From CAINVV01 sp964506325 (GTDB lineage: Bacteria; Bacteroidota; Bacteroidia; Bacteroidales; Prolixibacteraceae), in NCBI GenBank assembly GCA_964506325.1, contig CAZDLO010000091.1:1-14652 (forward strand): a stretch of DNA of 14,652 bases, in the 5' to 3' direction. The stretch's first letter is position 1, and each line of letters begins with the position of its first letter. The notes below the pieces were generated by a model. It was not told where the DNA came from. It did no database searches and saw nothing but the letters and a program-made list of their open reading frames with translations. Both the position numbers and the translations under genes were made by a program. Shown here in pieces: positions 1-6,579 of the stretch.

Positions 1-265
1 GGCACATAAAAAAGGGGCGGGTAGTTCGAAGAACGGCCGCGAATCAGAAAGCAAAAGACTTGGAGTGAAAATTTTTGGTGGTCAGGCTGCCAAAGCAGGT
101 AACATACTGGTTCGCCAGCGTGGTACCGTACACAATCCCGGCGCCAATGTTGGGATAGGCAAAGATCATACACTTTTTGCCTTGATCGATGGTACGGTTA
201 CTTTCAAAAAGAAGACCAATGCCAAATCATTTGTCAGTGTTGAGCCGCTGAAGGCTGTAGAATAA
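1..265 (+). CDS. rpmA: 50S ribosomal protein L27 (5' end cut by 2 bases)
   Basis: L27 is a large-subunit protein whose N-terminal tail reaches the peptidyl transferase centre. Reading from base 2 gives AHKKGAGSSKNGRESESK followed by RLGVKIFGGQ, the classic L27 start. Base 1 (g) is therefore very probably the last base of the ATG, and only two bases of the gene are missing. The GTG at 65 is an internal Val codon, not the start. The body (GNILVRQRGT, HPGANVGIGKDHTLFAL-like with HNPG) and the C-terminal FKKK basic stretch fit the family. Total length would be about 88 residues, normal for L27. The gene usually follows rplU (L21), which would lie just left of the window. A strong terminator follows it. 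Very sure of the identity; the start is inferred from the edge. Confidence 0.97.
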   Translation, partial: AHKKGAGSSKNGRESESKRLGVKIFGGQAAKAGNILVRQRGTVHNPGANVGIGKDHTLFALIDGTVTFKKKTNAKSFVSVEPLKAVE

Positions 266-286
266 TACGGTCAGACAAGAAATTTC

Positions 287-331
287 TCTCCTGTTTTATT
301 ACAATGGTAATAAAGCAGGAGATTTTTTTTT
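287..331 (+). terminator. Rho-independent terminator after rpmA
   Basis: Arms 287-302 and 307-322 form a 16-base-pair stem with one G-U pair and a 4-base loop (aatg), followed directly by nine T residues at 323-331. It lies 21 bases past the rpmA stop, so it should end the rplU-rpmA transcript and leave serS with its own promoter. Confidence 0.93.
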
Positions 332-404
332 GTATTAACTTAGTACTTTCAATATCAACCGGGGTGTTTGAAACCTCTTTTTTTATAAACAGAAGAAATT
401 CATC

Positions 405-1679
405 ATGTTAACCTTAAAACTTATACAGGAAAATCCTGAATTTGTCATCGAAAGACTGGCGGTTAAACATTTCGATGCGCGTGAGATTGTTCACCAGGTA
501 TTGGGTCTTTATCAGAAACGCAATGAATACCAGATCGAAAGTGACGGTTTCAAGGCAGAGATGAACCAGCTTTCCAGGGAGATAGGTGTGCTCATTAAAG
601 ATGGTAAATCAACAGAAGCCAATAAGGCCAAGGAAAGGACCGTCGTTTTAAAAGATATGATCAGGCAGCATGATGAGGACTTTGCCTCCATCGATGCACA
701 GATGGCCTCGTTGCAGGTTCTGTTACCGAATCTTCCTTCCTCACTGGTGCCGGAAGGAAGGACCCCTGAGGACAACGAAGTCGTCGCAAAAGGTGGAGTA
801 ATGCCTGTATTGCCCCCGGGATCGAAGCCCCACTGGGATCTTGCTGCCCAATACAACCTGATTGACTTTGAACTCGGAGTAAAGATTTCCGGAGCAGGAT
901 TTCCTGTTTACAAAGGTTATGGAGCTCGCTTGCAGCGTGCCTTGATCAATTTTTTCCTGGATCAGGGCAGGGCAGCAGGATACCTCGAAGTGCAGCCTCC
1001 TTATGTCGTCAATGAAGCGTCAGGTTTTGGAACCGGCCAGCTTCCCGATAAGGAGGGACAGATGTACCATTGCCAGATTGATAACCTCTACCTGATTCCA
1101 ACTGCTGAAGTGCCAGTAACGAATATTTTCCGGGATGTAATTGTCGAAGCAATGGAACTTCCTGTTAAAACCACCGCCTACTCTGCCTGTTTCCGTCGTG
1201 AAGCAGGTTCTTATGGCAAGGATGTTCGCGGACTGAACCGTTTGCATCAGTTTGATAAAGTCGAAATTGTCCAGGTGGCACATCCGGATAAATCCTACGA
1301 ATCACTGGAGCAGATGGTCAGCTATGTTCAGTCGCTGGTAGAAAAACTGGGACTGCCTTACCGAATATTGCGTCTTTGTGGCGGTGACATGAGTTTCACC
1401 TCTGCACTCACTTACGATTTTGAAGTTTGGTCGGCCGGACAGGAACGTTGGCTTGAAGTTTCTTCTGTGTCCAACTTTGAGTCATTCCAGGCGAACCGCC
1501 TCAAATTGCGCTACCGGGAAGAGGGAAATAAAAAGCCTCAGCTGGCCCATACCCTCAATGGCAGTGCGCTTGCCCTTCCCCGCATCGTAGCCTCCATCCT
1601 TGAAAATTACCAGACTCCTGAAGGTATCAGGGTCCCTGAAGTCCTGATTCCATACATGGGATGCGATATTATTAATTAG
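405..1679 (+). CDS. serS: Seryl-tRNA synthetase
   Basis: Class II aminoacyl-tRNA synthetase (424 aa, normal length) that charges tRNA-Ser, and also tRNA-Sec where present, in the cytoplasm. Residues about 1-110 form the N-terminal helical arm that binds the tRNA long variable arm. The catalytic core follows: TAE at 233-235, motif 2 with CFRREAG at 262-268 leading into RLHQFDKVE (279-287), and motif 3 with NGSALALPRIVASILENYQ at 385-403. The start MLTLKLIQENPEFV is typical of Bacteroidota SerS. No good Shine-Dalgarno site is seen, only a purine-rich agaagaaa. It sits between two strong terminators and is probably transcribed alone. A 139-base gap separates it from rpmA; no clear TTTG/TAnnTTTG promoter pair was found in the gap. 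Confidence 0.98.
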   Translation: MLTLKLIQENPEFVIERLAVKHFDAREIVHQVLGLYQKRNEYQIESDGFKAEMNQLSREIGVLIKDGKSTEANKAKERTVVLKDMIRQHDEDFASIDAQMASLQVLLPNLPSSLVPEGRTPEDNEVVAKGGVMPVLPPGSKPHWDLAAQYNLIDFELGVKISGAGFPVYKGYGARLQRALINFFLDQGRAAGYLEVQPPYVVNEASGFGTGQLPDKEGQMYHCQIDNLYLIPTAEVPVTNIFRDVIVEAMELPVKTTAYSACFRREAGSYGKDVRGLNRLHQFDKVEIVQVAHPDKSYESLEQMVSYVQSLVEKLGLPYRILRLCGGDMSFTSALTYDFEVWSAGQERWLEVSSVSNFESFQANRLKLRYREEGNKKPQLAHTLNGSALALPRIVASILENYQTPEGIRVPEVLIPYMGCDIIN

Positions 1680-1757
1680 AGGATACAATGCAGCTTTGAC
1701 CTGTTGTCGCAGAAGCAGGTACACCGGTGCATGGAGCCTGATAAATTGAAAATCCTT

Positions 1758-1787
1758 GAGCCGTCCGGATGGATGGCTCTTTTTTTT
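1758..1787 (+). terminator. Rho-independent terminator after serS
   Basis: GAGCCGTCC (1758-1766), loop ggat (1767-1770) and GGATGGCTC (1771-1779) make a 9-base-pair stem with one G-U pair, followed by eight T residues (1780-1787). It insulates serS from the downstream regulator operon. Confidence 0.92.
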
Positions 1788-1815
1788 GAATATTTTTTAA
1801 AATAATCATCAAAAA

Positions 1816-1847
1816 TTTGTTCATTAAAAATAATATTTAGATATTTG
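1816..1847 (+). promoter_or_regulatory. Candidate Bacteroidota promoter for the ArsR operon
   Basis: TTTG at 1816-1819 and GATATTTG at 1840-1847 are separated by 20 bases. This matches the Bacteroidota primary-sigma pattern (TTTG at -33, TAnnTTTG at -7), with one mismatch in the -7 box. The predicted transcription start would be near 1854, leaving a leader of only about a dozen bases before the ATG at 1866. The -7 box lies inside the palindrome at 1833-1859. Inferred from motif match and spacing only. Confidence 0.55.
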
Positions 1848-1859
1848 TCTAAATATCTA
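1833..1859. promoter_or_regulatory. Nested palindromes, likely operator of the ArsR/SdpR-type repressor
   Basis: Two overlapping perfect inverted repeats are visible. ATATTTAGA (1833-1841) pairs with TCTAAATAT (1848-1856) across a 6-base gap, and TAGATATTT (1838-1846) pairs with AAATATCTA (1851-1859) across a 4-base gap. They lie directly before the repressor ATG and cover its predicted -7 box. ArsR-family dimers bind AT-rich inverted repeats and usually repress their own operon, so autorepression is the natural reading, though it is an inference. Confidence 0.65.
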
Positions 1860-1865
1860 TCGGGT

Positions 1866-2135
1866 ATGAATATTTTTTTTAAAGCGCTGAATGATCCAAC
1901 CAGGAGAGAGATACTTGAATTGCTTAACAATGGTGATCTGACAGCCGGCGAAATTGCCGATAAGTTCAGAATGACCAAACCAAGTATTTCCCATCACCTG
2001 GATCTGCTCAAACAGGCTGGATTGGTGGTCAGCATAAGGGAAGGCCAGTTTATCAAATACTCAATCAATACAACAGTATTTGATGGTATTGTTGTGTGGC
2101 TGATGCAGTTTAAAAAGGGGACATCAGAAGATTAA
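1866..2135 (+). CDS. ArsR-family repressor, SdpR-like
   Basis: Small winged-helix DNA-binding protein of 89 aa with ATG at 1866. The frame can be extended to a TTG at 1845, but that codon sits inside the palindromic operator and -7 box, and B. subtilis SdpR likewise begins just before its FKA-DPTRR segment, so ATG 1866 is chosen. After the start: FFKALNDPTRREILELL, then the helix-turn-helix (LTAGEIADKFRMTKPSISHHLDLLKQAGLV) and the beta wing (REGQFIKYSINTTVFD). No metal-binding ELCVCD-type motif is present, arguing against a metal sensor. The GDLTAGEIA, KPSISHHL and GQFI-YS-NTTV segments strongly recall SdpR, the autorepressor paired with SdpI. It heads an operon with a hydrolase and an SdpI-like protein. 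Family assignment is sure; the SdpR-type role is an inference supported by context. Confidence 0.9.
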   Translation: MNIFFKALNDPTRREILELLNNGDLTAGEIADKFRMTKPSISHHLDLLKQAGLVVSIREGQFIKYSINTTVFDGIVVWLMQFKKGTSED

Positions 2136-2210
2136 ATACCTGAATTATGTTCAATGAAAAAGATCACCCAACAGGGTTTTTTTATTAATCAGATAAAGTC
2201 TACAAAAACG

Positions 2211-3476
2211 ATGAAAAAGTTTGCAATGGTTGTTGCATTCCTGCTGACAGTAGCAGGTACATTCGGACAGGATATCACCGGTCAGTGGACCGGGATATTG
2301 AAAGTCCAGGGAATTCAGCTGCGGGTTGTATTTAACCTGACCAAAACCGCATCCGGTTACAGCTCCACCATGGACAGTCCGGACCAGGGTGTAAAGGGCA
2401 TACCTGTAAGTTCCGTTAGTTTTGAGAATTCAGTGCTTAAACTTTCTGTAGCCAGCGCTGGCATTGATTACGAAGGAACTTTGAACAAAGAGCATATTAT
2501 TGCCGGAACATTTAAACAGGGGGGACAGGCATTTCCAATGGAGCTGACATTTTTAAAATCCGAAAAACCTGTACAGGCAATAACTGAAGATAAGAATGCG
2601 GTATACAGGGAAACCCCCGTCACTTTAAATACCGGCAGTGGCCGGATTTTTGGTACACTGACGACCCCAAAGGAATTTTCCAGGGGCCCGGTTGCCTTGA
2701 TCATTGCCGGATCAGGACCCACAGACAGGGACTGTAATAATTCAATGATGAAATGTGATGCCTATAAAAAACTTGCAAGAGAACTCTCAGGAAAGGGAAT
2801 TGCCACGGTACGGTACGATAAGAGAGGAATCGCCGAGAGTCAGTCTTCCATGAAAAGTGAAGCAGATCTTAGATTCGACGACTATGTCAACGATGCAAGG
2901 GAATGGATAAAACTTTTGAGGAAGGACAAGCGGTTCTCTACAGTTGTTGTTATCGGTCACAGTGAAGGGTCATTAATCGGAATGATAGCCGGAGCCAGTG
3001 CCGATAAGTTCATTTCCATCGCTGGTGCCGGCCGCTCCGGCGACAAAGTTATTAAGGAGCAACTGGGCAATCAGCCTAAGGAGATACAGAATATGGCATT
3101 CCCCATTCTTGATAGCCTTAGCAAGGGGAAGAGGGTGGATCAAGTTAACCCGATATTGAATGCCCTTTTCAGACCAAGTGTTCAGCCCTATCTTATGTCA
3201 TGGCTTAAATATGATCCACAGAACGAAATATCAGGGCTCTCTATCCCGGTTCTATTGATACAGGGCACCACAGATATCCAGGTTACGGTGGAGGATGCAA
3301 GGCTGCTTGCAAAAGCCAATCCAAAATCGCAATTGAATCTTATCAGCAGTATGAACCATATTCTGAGGACAGTGGAAGGAGACAGGCAGGCTAATATTGC
3401 AACGTATAACAATGCTGCACTCCCGCTTTCTGATGGATTGGTAAAGGGTATCTCAGAATTCATTTCGAAAAAATAA
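2211..3476 (+). CDS. Exported alpha/beta hydrolase with beta-rich N-terminal domain
   Basis: Predicted serine hydrolase, 421 aa from ATG 2211. An in-frame ATG at 2154 would add 19 residues ahead of a clear signal peptide (MKKFAMVVAFLLTVAGTFGQ), so 2211 is preferred. Residues about 20-117 form a beta-rich region (GQWTGILKVQG, MDSPDQGVKGIPV, GTFKQGGQAFPMELTF), often seen before hydrolase domains in Bacteroidota. The hydrolase core follows: an oxyanion-type loop IAGSGPTDRD (about 165-174), YDKRGIAES, nucleophile elbow GHSEGS with Ser251, acid Asp355 in QGTTDIQV and His383 in MNHILR. The triad looks complete, so the enzyme should be active outside the inner membrane. Substrate unknown (ester, peptide or lipid). 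It lies 75 bases after the repressor and 7 bases before the SdpI-like gene, so the three genes are probably co-transcribed. Confidence 0.9.
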   Translation: MKKFAMVVAFLLTVAGTFGQDITGQWTGILKVQGIQLRVVFNLTKTASGYSSTMDSPDQGVKGIPVSSVSFENSVLKLSVASAGIDYEGTLNKEHIIAGTFKQGGQAFPMELTFLKSEKPVQAITEDKNAVYRETPVTLNTGSGRIFGTLTTPKEFSRGPVALIIAGSGPTDRDCNNSMMKCDAYKKLARELSGKGIATVRYDKRGIAESQSSMKSEADLRFDDYVNDAREWIKLLRKDKRFSTVVVIGHSEGSLIGMIAGASADKFISIAGAGRSGDKVIKEQLGNQPKEIQNMAFPILDSLSKGKRVDQVNPILNALFRPSVQPYLMSWLKYDPQNEISGLSIPVLLIQGTTDIQVTVEDARLLAKANPKSQLNLISSMNHILRTVEGDRQANIATYNNAALPLSDGLVKGISEFISKK

Positions 3477-3483
3477 TATAACC

Positions 3484-4128
3484 ATGAAAAGAGACAAATT
3501 AGTACAGGAGCTTGTCATTATCGTCTTTACCCTGCTGCCAATCATCTACCTGGTTGTCAACTGGAACATTCTACCTGAATCAATGCCTATCCATTTCGAC
3601 GCCCATGGAGATCCCAACGGGTACGGATCAAGAATGGTGTATGTCTGGATGCCGGTTGGGCTTTATTTTTTAATGCTTCTGCTGCCCAGAATAGATCCAA
3701 GAAAGGCAAACTACAAGGTTTTTGAGGGCAGTTATTACAAGCTGAGGCTGATACTTGCCTTATTCATCGGACTGATCAATGCCGGTGTTATTTGGGGAGT
3801 TGTAAACAATTCAAACGCCATTCACAAATTTTTACCCGCTTCCATTTTTTTGATGTTTATGCTTATTGGCAATTACATGGGAAATTTCAGGCCCAACTAT
3901 TTTGTCGGAATCAAGGTCCCATGGACCCTGAATAGTGATGAAGTATGGATCCGAACCCATAAACTTGCCGGAAAACTGTGGTTCTGGGGCGGACTTGCCG
4001 GAATTGTACTCTATTTTATAACAGAGCGGCTGGATTGGGTGATCATCCCTCTAACCATCCTGCTGGTATTGGTTCCGATGGTCTACTCTTACATCATATA
4101 CCAGAAGGCAGGGGATAAGAAGCCGTGA
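3484..4128 (+). CDS. SdpI/DUF1648-family integral membrane protein
   Basis: Membrane protein of 214 aa, close to the size of B. subtilis SdpI. About six membrane segments are visible (near residues 9-27, 52-68, 86-106, 116-130, 160-178 and 182-205). The DUF1648 signature is near the N terminus (ILPESMPIHFDAHGDPNGYG, about 29-48). The SdpI signature follows the fourth segment (NYFVGIKVPWTLNSDEVWIRTHKLAG, about 138-163). In B. subtilis, SdpI gives immunity to the SdpC toxin and sequesters the repressor SdpR at the membrane when toxin is bound. Here an SdpR-like repressor sits two genes upstream in the same operon, suggesting similar signalling, but no sdpA, sdpB or sdpC-like gene is present in the window. 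The start follows the hydrolase stop by 7 bases. Family is sure; the function in this host is inferred. Confidence 0.9.
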   Translation: MKRDKLVQELVIIVFTLLPIIYLVVNWNILPESMPIHFDAHGDPNGYGSRMVYVWMPVGLYFLMLLLPRIDPRKANYKVFEGSYYKLRLILALFIGLINAGVIWGVVNNSNAIHKFLPASIFLMFMLIGNYMGNFRPNYFVGIKVPWTLNSDEVWIRTHKLAGKLWFWGGLAGIVLYFITERLDWVIIPLTILLVLVPMVYSYIIYQKAGDKKP

Positions 4129-4175
4129 ATTGGAACCTGATATTGCCATAACAGGTCAGGCAGTTGCAACTATTG

Positions 4176-4200
4176 CAAATTGCACAATTTGATACCTTTG
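4176..4200 (+). promoter_or_regulatory. Perfect palindrome abutting a consensus -7 element
   Basis: CAAATTGCACAATTTG (4176-4191) is a perfect 7-2-7 inverted repeat. It is followed one base later by TACCTTTG (4193-4200), a full match to TAnnTTTG. Three TTGCA copies occur at 4164, 4173 and 4180. A -33 candidate (ATTG, 4172-4175) is only 17 bases away, shorter than ideal. The palindrome would lie in the spacer between -33 and -7, a classic place for a repressor site. The regulator is unknown. Confidence 0.4.
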
Positions 4201-4281
4201 AATGCAGCAGCGAGGTGAATAAAACATTTATCTTTTTTGCACTGCATACTGATTATTTTGACAGTGAATATTCCCCCTATC

Positions 4282-4311
4282 TTTACACCTATCCCTTTTT
4301 TTTTATCTTTG
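4282..4311 (+). promoter_or_regulatory. Candidate promoter upstream of the permease
   Basis: TTTA (4282-4285), an 18-base spacer and TATCTTTG (4304-4311), which fully matches TAnnTTTG. It points toward the permease at 4553 and would give a leader of about 235 bases. Motif evidence only. Confidence 0.4.
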
Positions 4312-4480
4312 TTGGTACAACTGCTCTGTGAAGTATGTATCAGCAATGCTGTTTGGGATCTTCCTTAATAATCGTCCAGGCTGCCTGCAATGCGATGATC
4401 TTTGCATCAACTAAATTTAACAGCTGAAATGGACATCCCGGCGTGTCGGGAGCAACCGCAAATGATTAGGTGGGTTTTTA

Positions 4481-4510
4481 GCTTCGCTGATCTTTGATTG
4501 GCTACGCTGA
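4481..4510 (+). repeat. 10-base near-repeat with a 20-base period
   Basis: GCTTCGCTGA (4481-4490) and GCTACGCTGA (4501-4510) differ at one base and start exactly 20 bases apart, about two DNA turns. They lie 43-72 bases before the permease start. They could be paired sites for an activator or just a decayed repeat. Confidence 0.4.
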
Positions 4511-4552
4511 ACTTCGTTCCCATTTGGCAATTGAAAAACAAAACTTAAACGC

Positions 4553-6022
4553 ATGAATCAACTTTTTAGAAGAAAATCTGTAACCGTTCTTCTGGCAGAA
4601 GCAAAAACGGACGAACACAAATTCAATCGCGCGCTTACAGCCAGAAATCTGATTACATTGGGAATAGGGGCAATTATCGGAACAGGGATTTTCGTTCTGA
4701 CCGGTACTGCAGCCGCCAATTATGCCGGTCCTTCCATCATTTTCTCCTTCATGTTCTCTGCCCTGGGTTGTGTCTTTGCCGGGTTGTGTTATGCCGAATT
4801 TGCTTCCATGATTCCGATTGCCGGCAGTGCCTACACTTATGCATATGCGACCCTGGGCGAATTTCTCGCCTGGATTATTGGCTGGGACCTGATCCTTGAA
4901 TACCTTTTTGCCTCTTCTACAGTAGCAGTTGGTTGGTCAGGTTATTTTGTCAGTTTCCTTAACGATTTTGGCATAACCGTACCTCATGCTCTTTCTTCTG
5001 CCCCGTTTAATCATGTCATTGGTCAGGGATGGGAGAAAACCGGGAGTATCATTAATTTTCCGGCAGTGGCACTGGTGATTTTTATCACGGCACTTTTAGT
5101 CATCGGAATACGGGAATCGAGCAGATTCAACAATGTTATTGTTATTGTAAAACTAACGGTAATCTTGTTATTTATAGGTTTTGGCATCTCATTCATCAAC
5201 GTAGACAACTGGACTCCTTTTATTCCTGAAAATACAGGCAAATTTGGGGCATTTGGCATTTCGGGCATTTTCACCGGTGCCGGAGTAATATTTTTTGCCT
5301 ATATCGGGTTTGACGCTTTGTCCACCGCAGCCCAGGAATCGAAGAATCCGGCCCGTGATATGCCCAAAGGTATACTATGGTCACTCATTATTTGTACCGT
5401 TCTTTATGTTGCTGTTGCAGCAGTTTTAACCGGGATAGTGAACTACAAGGAACTCAATGTTTCGGCCCCTATCGCCCTTGCTATTGACCGTGCAGGCGAT
5501 TCACTCATTTGGTTGAGGCCATTTATCAAAATTGGTGCCTTGGCCGGTCTGAGTTCAGTAGTCCTTGTGATGCTGATGGCTCAACCGAGAATTTTTTACA
5601 CCATGGCAAAAGACGGTCTGTTGCCCCCTGCTTTTACCGTGGTTCATAAAAAGTACAAGACACCTTATATTACGACAATTCTTACCGGGGCCTGCGCTGC
5701 TTTGATTGCCGGGCTTTTCCCAATCGGGGTTCTTGGAGAACTTGTTTCCATCGGTACACTGCTTGCTTTCGTTATAGTATGCGCAGGGATCATTATTCTG
5801 CGCAAAACAGATCCGGATGCAGTCAGGCCGTTTAAAACCCCTTTTGTTCCATTGTTCCCCATCCTGGGGATGCTGATCTGCCTGGCTCAGATGCTTGCAT
5901 TGCCATTTGATACCTGGATGCGTCTGATTATCTGGATGGCTATCGGGATAACCATCTATTTCTTTTACGGGAGAAAAAGGAGCCATGTGCTCAGGAACCA
6001 AAATAATCAGAAAGGAGAATGA
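4553..6022 (+). CDS. APC-superfamily amino acid permease
   Basis: Inner-membrane amino acid transporter of 489 aa with about twelve or more hydrophobic segments. After a short cytoplasmic N terminus, the first helix carries the substrate-binding signature GIGAIIGTGIFVLTG (37-51), as in the cationic amino acid / YfnA-like branch of the APC family. The FNRALTARNLITLG lead-in, AEFASMIPIAGSAYTYAYATLGEF in helix 3 (about 80-104), GFDALSTAAQESKNPARDMPKG (about 253-274) and QPRIFYTMAKDGLLPP (about 344-359) are characteristic. The substrate cannot be told from sequence; a neutral or cationic amino acid is most likely. The stop overlaps a possible start of the next gene (ATGA at 6019-6022), so the two are probably co-transcribed. 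The long upstream region suggests regulated expression. Confidence 0.93.
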   Translation: MNQLFRRKSVTVLLAEAKTDEHKFNRALTARNLITLGIGAIIGTGIFVLTGTAAANYAGPSIIFSFMFSALGCVFAGLCYAEFASMIPIAGSAYTYAYATLGEFLAWIIGWDLILEYLFASSTVAVGWSGYFVSFLNDFGITVPHALSSAPFNHVIGQGWEKTGSIINFPAVALVIFITALLVIGIRESSRFNNVIVIVKLTVILLFIGFGISFINVDNWTPFIPENTGKFGAFGISGIFTGAGVIFFAYIGFDALSTAAQESKNPARDMPKGILWSLIICTVLYVAVAAVLTGIVNYKELNVSAPIALAIDRAGDSLIWLRPFIKIGALAGLSSVVLVMLMAQPRIFYTMAKDGLLPPAFTVVHKKYKTPYITTILTGACAALIAGLFPIGVLGELVSIGTLLAFVIVCAGIIILRKTDPDAVRPFKTPFVPLFPILGMLICLAQMLALPFDTWMRLIIWMAIGITIYFFYGRKRSHVLRNQNNQKGE

Positions 6023-6024
6023 AA

Positions 6025-6480
6025 ATGGTCTTCAAATGGCTTTTGCCGGTAATTCTTTTGATTTTCAGTGGGTCCTGCAAGAAGACATCCACTGCGGAAC
6101 CCCCTGCTCCCGTTGCTGATACTACTAAACCAGCAATCTCAGTGGCGGACCCAACTCCGGGCAAGACCTATGCCTACGGAACCAACGGAACAGTGTTGCA
6201 TCTTCAAATGGATCTCAGCGACAATGCTGAGCTGAAATCCTACGAAGTTGTCATCAACAAAAGTCTGAAAGGGCTTGAGATGGCAGACTGGTCATTTTCC
6301 CAAACATGGAACATTACTGCCGGTAAGAAAACACTGGCTGTCAATCACAGTGAAATCAACATACCGGCCCTTGTAACAGGGAAGCAGACCACGACCGGCA
6401 ATTATGAGGTTACGATCTTCTGCACGGATGTTGCTGGGAATAAGGCCTCATCTGCCTTATCCATTGTTTTGACCAAATAA
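6025..6480 (+). CDS. Small lipoprotein with Ig-like fold (resembles DUF4625)
   Basis: Predicted lipoprotein of 151 aa. The N terminus (MVFKWLLPVILLIFSGSCKK) is a signal peptide ending in a lipobox (SGSC) with Cys18, so the protein should be lipid-anchored in the envelope. After a Pro-rich linker comes DTTKPAISVADPTPG, then a beta-rich region (LSDNAELKSYEVVINK, TTTGNYEVTIFCTDVAGNKAS), typical of Bacteroidota Ig/cadherin-like lipoproteins; DUF4625 is my best guess at family level. An ATG at 6019 overlaps the permease stop, but AAAGGAG at 6011-6017 is too close to it and well spaced (7 bases) from ATG 6025, which is therefore chosen. This is one of the few good ribosome sites in the window and suggests coupling to the permease. 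Function unknown. Confidence 0.8.
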   Translation: MVFKWLLPVILLIFSGSCKKTSTAEPPAPVADTTKPAISVADPTPGKTYAYGTNGTVLHLQMDLSDNAELKSYEVVINKSLKGLEMADWSFSQTWNITAGKKTLAVNHSEINIPALVTGKQTTTGNYEVTIFCTDVAGNKASSALSIVLTK

Positions 6481-6546
6481 CAGGTGTAACTTATTTGTTG
6501 AAATTCAGCCCAAAATAGCGGGTCAGGAGAGGGCACAGGTCCGTGC

Positions 6547-6571
6547 AACCGGATTGACGGGTTTGCCGGTT
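6547..6571. other. Hairpin between convergent genes
   Basis: AACCGG (6547-6552) and CCGGTT (6566-6571) form a 6-base-pair stem around a 13-base loop in the 99-base gap between the convergent lipoprotein and tRNA nucleotidyltransferase genes. No T-run follows on either strand, so it is at best a weak transcription end. Confidence 0.35.
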
Positions 6572-6579
6572 AATTTGGT

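Larger units (their letters stand above)
4129..4552 (+). other. 424-base intergenic region before the permease
   Basis: No convincing gene or known RNA was recognised. It holds two promoter-like sites (4176-4200 and 4282-4311), a 16-base perfect palindrome, a short GC hairpin (TCCCG 4436-4440 / CGGGA 4447-4451) and a 10-base near-repeat (4481-4490 / 4501-4510). A weaker -7-like GATCTTTG occurs at 4489-4496. No clear terminator for the upstream operon was found: the 5-base-pair hairpin around 4137-4158 has no T-run. If transcription starts at the distal sites, the permease mRNA would have a leader of roughly 230 to 350 bases. Confidence 0.5.

Noticed and set aside
512..1283. Minus-strand open frames inside serS
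   Set aside because: They oppose a fully motif-supported serS and have no recognisable protein features or start signals.
1845..1865. TTG start seven codons upstream for the ArsR repressor
   Set aside because: It lies inside the operator palindrome and predicted -7 box, and the ATG at 1866 matches the SdpR N terminus better.
2154..2210. Upstream ATG for the hydrolase
   Set aside because: It would place 19 mixed residues before a clear signal peptide.
4335..4427. 30-codon hydrophobic open frame (MYQQCCLGSS...)
   Set aside because: Short, no ribosome site, ends 125 bases before the permease and resembles no known leader peptide; chance is likely.
6547..6571. Bidirectional terminator between convergent genes
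   Set aside because: The hairpin has a long loop and no T-run on either side, so it is listed only as a hairpin.
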